Assembly (NCBI GenBank): GCA_013112725.1
Contig: JABFFZ010000060.1
Coordinates: 1-35,235 of the forward strand
Origin: Chloroflexota bacterium
GTDB lineage: Bacteria; Chloroflexota; Anaerolineae; Promineifilales; Promineifilaceae
DNA length: 35,235 nucleotides
Direction of reading: 5' to 3'
Shown here piece after piece: positions 34,601 through 35,235 of the stretch; the first letter of the stretch is position 1; each line of letters starts with the position of its first letter. Both the position numbers and the translations under genes were made by a program. Under the pieces are notes generated by a model. It saw nothing but the letters and a program-made list of their open reading frames with translations, ran no database searches and had not been told where the DNA came from.

Positions 34601-35070
34601 GCATTCGTCCAGGTAGAGCCTGTCAGACGATTGGTGGTGGTATTGCCAAAGACAATCTGGCTGCCGGGGTCTGCCGGGGAGCCATTCCACACGCGGTAGT
34701 TCACGGCCGTTATCGTTGACGCCGTGGTAGAACCAGTCTGGTAAGCATAAAACGTGATGGATTCCACATCCCACCCATTGGCATCCGCCACCGTAAAATC
34801 ATCGGCTACCCGAAACCCCGCTGCCACCTGGTGCCCAAAACCGAGTGTATTCATGCCAAACAAATCAGTTTGCAGAATACTTTCATCGGCCCCACCGGCG
34901 CCACTCATCGGGCTATTCACAAATGGGCCGCTTTCATAAAGCGATTGGATGACACCTGGTTCGGCAGCCACCGGCAGGGCTGCCTGACCCCCTACTAACA
35001 ACAGGCACAATATCACGAAAAAGAACAAACAAAATGGCCGCCCCAATGAAAAAACTTTCTGGCTTTCCAT
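31684..35070 (-). CDS. Secreted BNR / sortilin-like beta-propeller protein
   Basis: A 1128-aa exported protein. A signal peptide covers residues about 1-36 (basic start, then CLFFFVILCLLLVGG). Residues about 40-250 form a beta-sandwich domain (VADDFTVADANGWDVESITFYAY). A PPC-like domain follows (LFVNPRTVSNLPYLNEVR to GGDLKLSVIEG). About 13 BNR/Asp-box repeats of the GVYKSTNGGSSW type, like those of VPS10/sortilin propellers, fill the rest. No catalytic residues of sialidases are evident, so binding or adhesion is more likely than hydrolysis. The start is the ATG at 35070, with GGAGGA upstream. The protein ends HTVYLPATLKP, resembling the short YLP tails of other exported Chloroflexota proteins. 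Confidence 0.85.
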   Translation of the reverse strand: MESQKVFSLGRPFCLFFFVILCLLLVGGQAALPVAAEPGVIQSLYESGPFVNSPMSGAGGADESILQTDLFGMNTLGFGHQVAAGFRVADDFTVADANGWDVESITFYAYQTGSTTASTITAVNYRVWNGSPADPGSQIVFGNTTTNRLTGSTWTNAYRVTEATSGSAIDRPVMTVVASAGFHLAPGTYWLDWQVDGSLASGPWAVPITMWGESSTGNGLQYDPTSTSWGEALDSGTGTQQGFPFVIHGVPPHDLFVNPRTVSNLPYLNEVRTTSASTSPDDPIFPCPGIPNQGNKSVWYRFVPSADVSIVAHTNGSNFDTMLAVWTGTPGSLTNVACDDDSGAGLQSHLEFNARAGTSYYMQVAAYGGGAGGDLKLSVIEGDQWMHRGPERPSPTINELTIDTTAPNTVYAATTEGVYKSTNGGSSWSPRLNGLGTFGGLEVTNVVISPSSAQTVYISTWGDGVYKSTDGGSNWSLLRSLPDAIYGTAVHLVEGEWVHQIGPAPYMRLAEGLSLAEPFASAEEGVDTAVVDTAIDFKQQLDLTAPLFETDDETFRVPLAIQWVPARYLAIHPTDANRLIVAVSGRGFYLTQDGGDSWAELDMPGATLSSGRAIAFSPSSPNIAYASRGDWGTNGGIFRSTNGGLNWTMVAGNAMVTNVVSQFAVHPTTPNTVLAATVGQGVMKTTDGGQNWNPSNNGLTETNLLNIEISRLNPNIVFATGLYYVWKSVDGGDNWTVADAAFPDLTVSGLALHPTDTAVAYAGAQQYYWGPFYYGGGVFKTVDGGSTFVRHTSGMQNTYVLDMEADPNNPTLVYAGTWGSGIFRSTDGGKTWAQANKGLSLPFVYALKATIGPSGTVLYAGTFYSGWALFVSYNQGVSWEALPTTDLPPFAQPVFDVESRTGNYDRLAIATADGIYVSNNAGVNWTRGLLGGNPTENIILDIERVPGVTNRLVAATYGDGVYYASDVNGFNWSAATGEPSTLVFGLSNAPDVAQATHVYAANAGVSAFTGGTAVAGLSRSVDGGVTWQAVNDSALVGLSFRAVDHTLEGTGDIFAGSVGQGMWVSPDYSGKWFHMAQGFTPTRVRSVDANFVTPDKVFVGTDGQGAWWFHMVNAPAFHTVYLPATLKP

Positions 35071-35088
35071 AATATCCTCCAGCGTAAA

Positions 35089-35117
35089 TGTAGCGCGATT
35101 TGGCAAATCGCGTTACA
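35089..35117. promoter_or_regulatory. Hairpin upstream of the BNR gene
   Basis: TGTAGCGCGATTT (35089-35101) pairs with AAATCGCGTTACA (35105-35117) with one wobble. It lies about 20 nt before the BNR gene on the minus strand, after the tail of the preceding gene. It may be a terminator for that gene, or a UTR stem. Confidence 0.5.
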
Positions 35118-35160
35118 GGTTTTCATTGATCGTGGTGGGCTGCCGCCCATAAAAACTCCT

Positions 35161-35235
35161 TTACGGCGGCGGCGGTGTAGGCGTCGGTGGTGGTTCGGTC
35201 GGTGGTGGTTCGGTCGGCGGTGGTGATGTCGGCGG
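35161..35235 (-). CDS. Pro/Thr/Glu-rich C-terminus of an upstream gene (partial)
   Basis: The last 24 codons of a minus-strand gene cut by the window edge. The encoded tail is PPT and PPPTEPPPTE units ending in PPPP, then TAA at 35161-35163. Such low-complexity tails are usual on exported Chloroflexota proteins as linkers or cell-wall spacers. Nothing else of the gene is visible, so its function cannot be named. It is about 90 bp upstream of the BNR gene. Confidence 0.6.
   Translation of the reverse strand, partial: PPTSPPPTEPPPTEPPPTPTPPPP

Noticed and set aside
34960..35145. A 45-codon ORF with AAAGGAG upstream of the BNR gene
   Set aside because: It overlaps the BNR signal sequence in another frame and translates the hairpin at 35089-35117. 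The AAAGGAG follows directly on a TAA and may be chance.

Overview
The window looks like a chromosomal stretch of a Chloroflexota bacterium, probably from the Anaerolineae side. That placement is inference. It rests on moderately high GC, SARP/NB-ARC/TPR regulators, a secreted sortilin-like BNR propeller protein, Pro-Thr-rich exported C-termini, and a VKOR/DsbA pair beside small CBS proteins. There are no rRNA or tRNA genes, no CRISPR array, no phage and no transposase.

Layout. (1) 0.2-2.6 kb, minus strand: a DUF4287/DUF5655 protein whose first codons are cut off by an in-frame stop, and a type-B carboxylesterase. (2) 2.8-5.8 kb: a DUF58 protein on the plus strand, converging on a minus-strand run of DsbA-like oxidoreductase, VKOR-type membrane oxidase and a two-CBS protein. 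(3) 6.2-7.8 kb: a dihydroorotate-dehydrogenase-like flavoprotein and a second two-CBS protein. (4) 7.9-11.7 kb: a respiratory nitrite-ammonification locus, nrfH-nrfA, divergent from a two-component system. Its kinase has a DosS-like GAF domain that keeps the haem-ligand His and distal Tyr spacing. (5) 11.9-12.7 kb: a soluble Ser/Thr kinase. (6) 13.2-18.4 kb: a sulfur-assimilation and sirohaem operon (sulfite reductase, unknown protein, SUMT/CobA, [4Fe-4S] APS reductase, precorrin-2 dehydrogenase) behind a structured leader with an intrinsic terminator. (7) 18.4-22.5 kb: a MazF toxin-antitoxin pair, a sulfotransferase, an MFS-HEAT fusion and a 61-aa protein. (8) 22.7-28.4 kb: a SARP-NB-ARC-TPR regulator, an unknown HExxH protein, a frameshifted small membrane protein and a membrane-anchored Mrr-type nuclease. 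(9) 28.4-31.5 kb: a TetR-ABC exporter operon with a clear promoter and operator. (10) 31.7-35.2 kb: a large secreted BNR protein and the tail of another exported gene.

Two genome-scale signals stand out. First, the 8-bp palindrome ACGGCCGT occurs about 60 times by eye, inside genes in all frames and between genes, where roughly one copy is expected by chance. It behaves like the cyanobacterial HIP1 element but has a different sequence. Second, many intergenic gaps hold short arrays of degenerate 7-nt units (8-nt in one family). The unit sequence differs from site to site, and the array usually flips to its own complement in the middle to form a hairpin. In at least eight genes the stop codon lies inside the array or hairpin. 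This recalls the heptanucleotide STRR repeats of cyanobacteria and is the best candidate here for something undescribed.
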